This document shows, one piece after another, positions 5,881 through 7,418 of a stretch of 7,418 bases of DNA (the first letter of the stretch is position 1; the number at the start of each line of letters is the position of its first letter). Below the pieces are notes generated by a model. It ran no database searches. It saw only the letters and a program-made list of their open reading frames with translations, and was not told where the DNA came from. The translations under genes were made by a program, and so were the position numbers. The stretch comes from Patescibacteria group bacterium (GTDB taxonomy: Bacteria; Patescibacteriota; Minisyncoccia; Phycocordibacterales; UBA12445): contig JAKLHJ010000040.1 of the NCBI GenBank assembly GCA_022710205.1, positions 1 to 7,418 on the forward strand. Reading direction: 5' to 3'.

Positions 5881-6588
5881 ATGATAAGGATTGAAAATAT
5901 AACAAAAACATATAATTCCGGCGACATAAGTTTTCAGGCGCTTCGCGGAGTTTCGTTCGAAATAGAGGACGGAGAATTTGTTGCGATAATGGGTCCGTCC
6001 GGATCCGGTAAATCGACACTGATGTATATTTTAGGAGCGCTCGATACTCCGACCTTGGGTAAATATTTTTTGGACAATAAAGATGTTTCTAAGTTGAACG
6101 ATGACGAGCTGGCGGAGATAAGGAAAAAGAAGATTGGGTTTGTTTTTCAATCGTTTAATCTTTTGCCAAGGACAACAGTTCTAAGAAACGTGGCTCTTCC
6201 CCTTATTTATGCCGGAGTGCCTGCGGAAAAGCGGCGAGAGATTGCCGGTAAGGCTCTTGTTTCCGCCGGTTTGGATGAGGCGCATTTTTACCACCTGTCA
6301 AATCAACTTTCAGGAGGGCAGATACAGCGTGTCGCGATTGCGAGGGCGCTTGTAAATGACCCTACGCTTATTCTCGCCGACGAACCTACCGGAAATCTGG
6401 ATACAAAAACAGGGGAGATCGTGCTAGGCACTTTCCAGAAATTAAATGAGGAAGAAGGCAGGACAATCGTTCTTATCACACACGAACCGGATGTGGCCGA
6501 GCATGCACACAGGATAATTCATATAAGAGACGGCTTAATTGTTTCTGATTCAAAAGAACACAAGAGGAGGATTATCAATCGTAAATAA
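5881..6588 (+). CDS. MacB/LolD-type ABC transporter ATP-binding subunit
   Basis: The 235-aa cytoplasmic ATPase has every motif: Walker A GPSGSGKST (38-46), Q-loop Q90 in FQSFNLLP, signature LSGGQ (143-147) followed by IQRVAIARAL, Walker B LILADE (163-168) with catalytic E168, D-loop NLD (172-174) and the switch H201 in THE. The sequence around LSGGQ-QR and DEPTGNLD is typical of the LolD/MacB/FtsE group. Here the ATPase is separate from the permease, unlike E. coli MacB, where they are fused. It should power the permease encoded next. The ATG follows the macA-like stop by 40 bp. AAGG directly abuts the ATG, too close to act as a normal Shine-Dalgarno. A basic tail (KEHKRRIINRK) ends the protein. 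Confidence 0.95.
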   Translation: MIRIENITKTYNSGDISFQALRGVSFEIEDGEFVAIMGPSGSGKSTLMYILGALDTPTLGKYFLDNKDVSKLNDDELAEIRKKKIGFVFQSFNLLPRTTVLRNVALPLIYAGVPAEKRREIAGKALVSAGLDEAHFYHLSNQLSGGQIQRVAIARALVNDPTLILADEPTGNLDTKTGEIVLGTFQKLNEEEGRTIVLITHEPDVAEHAHRIIHIRDGLIVSDSKEHKRRIINRK

Positions 6589-6618
6589 TTTCTGGTAACT
6601 GTATAGTTAAATTTTAAA

Positions 6619-7418
6619 ATGAAAACCTTTGATCTTTTGAGTGAGACGTTTTCGGCGCTTTTTTCCAACAAAGTGCGTTCGGGACTGACTGTTCTCGGTA
6701 TCGTCATCGGTATCGGTTCTGTTATTACAATGGTTTCCATAGGTCAAGGTGCCCAAAATTCAATCGAGGAGAGTATAAATTCGATGGGGTCGAATTTGTT
6801 GTCGATTATGTCCGGAACCCAGAGGGGGCCGGGGGTTAGTGTGAGCGCCGGTAGGGGTTCGGCTAAGTCTCTTAAGCTCAGCGACGCCGAGGCTATCAAG
6901 GAGCAGATTTCTCAGATTAAGGCGGTTGCCTCAGAGGTATCCAGCAGATATCAAGTTACCGCTAAGGGAACTAATACCAATACGACCGTCACGGGAACGG
7001 TTCCGGATTATACTATTGTTAAGAATGTCGAGGTTGACCTCGGTTCTTTTCTCGCGGAGCAGAATATAAAGAGCGCTTCAAAAGTAGCGGTATTGGGGCC
7101 TTCCGCCAGAGACGATCTTTTTGGGGAGGATGCTGACCCGGTAGGAAAGACTGTTCGTATAAAAAATATCGATTTTAAAGTTATTGGTGTTACGAAAGAG
7201 AAGGGCGGGTCGGGTCCAAACAATCAAGACGATGTTATCTATATCCCGATAACTGTCGCGCAGAGATATTTTTCCGGCGATGAATATGTGAGCACTATAA
7301 ATGTTGCCGCTGAAAGTTCTGATGCAATGACGGCAGTCGAAGAAGATATTACAAACTTGCTCATAACAAGACACAAAATAAAAGATCCGACTGTTCTCGA
7401 CTTCAGCATCATGAATCA
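6619..7418 (+). CDS. MacB/FtsX-family ABC permease (3' partial)
   Basis: The frame runs open from the ATG at 6619 to the window edge, giving 266 complete codons of a protein whose family usually has about 400. Residues 17-45 hold the MacB entry signature NKVRSGLTVLGIVIGIGSVITM then SIGQGA, which includes the first membrane helix (about 21-42). The rest (about 46-266) is the extracytoplasmic MacB_PCD-type domain, with a Gly/Ser-rich loop at about 65-83 and the segment KVAVLGPSARDDLFG followed by DPVGKTVRIKNIDFKVIGV, typical of the family. The three C-terminal membrane helices lie beyond the window. It starts 30 bp after the ATPase gene and should dimerise and contact both the ATPase and the MacA-like adaptor. 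No Shine-Dalgarno is seen; TATAGT (6602-6607) upstream is a possible internal -10. Confidence 0.94.
   Translation, partial: MKTFDLLSETFSALFSNKVRSGLTVLGIVIGIGSVITMVSIGQGAQNSIEESINSMGSNLLSIMSGTQRGPGVSVSAGRGSAKSLKLSDAEAIKEQISQIKAVASEVSSRYQVTAKGTNTNTTVTGTVPDYTIVKNVEVDLGSFLAEQNIKSASKVAVLGPSARDDLFGEDADPVGKTVRIKNIDFKVIGVTKEKGGSGPNNQDDVIYIPITVAQRYFSGDEYVSTINVAAESSDAMTAVEEDITNLLITRHKIKDPTVLDFSIMN

Noticed and set aside
5876..5883. GAAGG as the ribosome binding site of the ABC ATPase gene
   Set aside because: It touches the ATG with zero spacing, whereas functional Shine-Dalgarno sites need about 5-9 nt, and no suitable downstream start exists.
1..7418. Recoding of TGA as glycine (genetic code 25, as in Gracilibacteria and Absconditabacteria)
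   Set aside because: All seven visible stops are TAA or TAG, which is suggestive, but no gene contains an in-frame TGA and all proteins reach normal ends. Seven stops are too few to infer recoding.

Overview
The window looks like a chromosomal segment from a Candidate Phyla Radiation bacterium (Patescibacteria, most likely Parcubacteria-like). This is inferred from style, not from a marker gene. The genes are compact and all lie on the + strand. They include a large Gly-rich/Cys-repeat surface protein, a small DUF5666-like membrane protein followed by MacA/MacB-like efflux genes, and an ECF-type sigma factor. Almost no gene has a Shine-Dalgarno sequence. Seven stop codons are visible (six TAA, one TAG), and no gene is interrupted by TGA.

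Region 1 (1-1946): the 3' part of a large secreted or surface protein gene. It carries two copies of a Cys-rich cassette, a long glycine-rich domain and a C-terminal module resembling phage tail-fibre tips. A strong intrinsic terminator closes it. Region 2 (1947-3027): an RNase HI gene and an ECF-type sigma factor gene. Each has an extended -10 element ending exactly 6 nt before its start codon, which predicts leaderless mRNAs. Region 3 (3028-3173): a 146-bp spacer filled mostly by a 76-bp palindromic REP/MITE-like element containing ATTCCC-N8-GGGAAT.

Region 4 (3174-7418): a tightly packed same-strand cluster. It encodes a two-helix membrane protein of unknown function, a membrane-anchored DUF5666-like protein, a MacA-like membrane fusion protein with an unusually long helical insert, a MacB/LolD-type ABC ATPase, and the N-terminal part of a MacB/FtsX-type permease cut by the window edge. 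Gaps are 8, 1, 40 and 30 bp, so this is probably one operon. The last three genes should form a tripartite-like ABC export or mechanotransmission complex. The two small membrane proteins may be accessory subunits, or the first could be an anti-sigma factor for the upstream sigma gene. No CRISPR array, tRNA, rRNA or transposase gene was seen.
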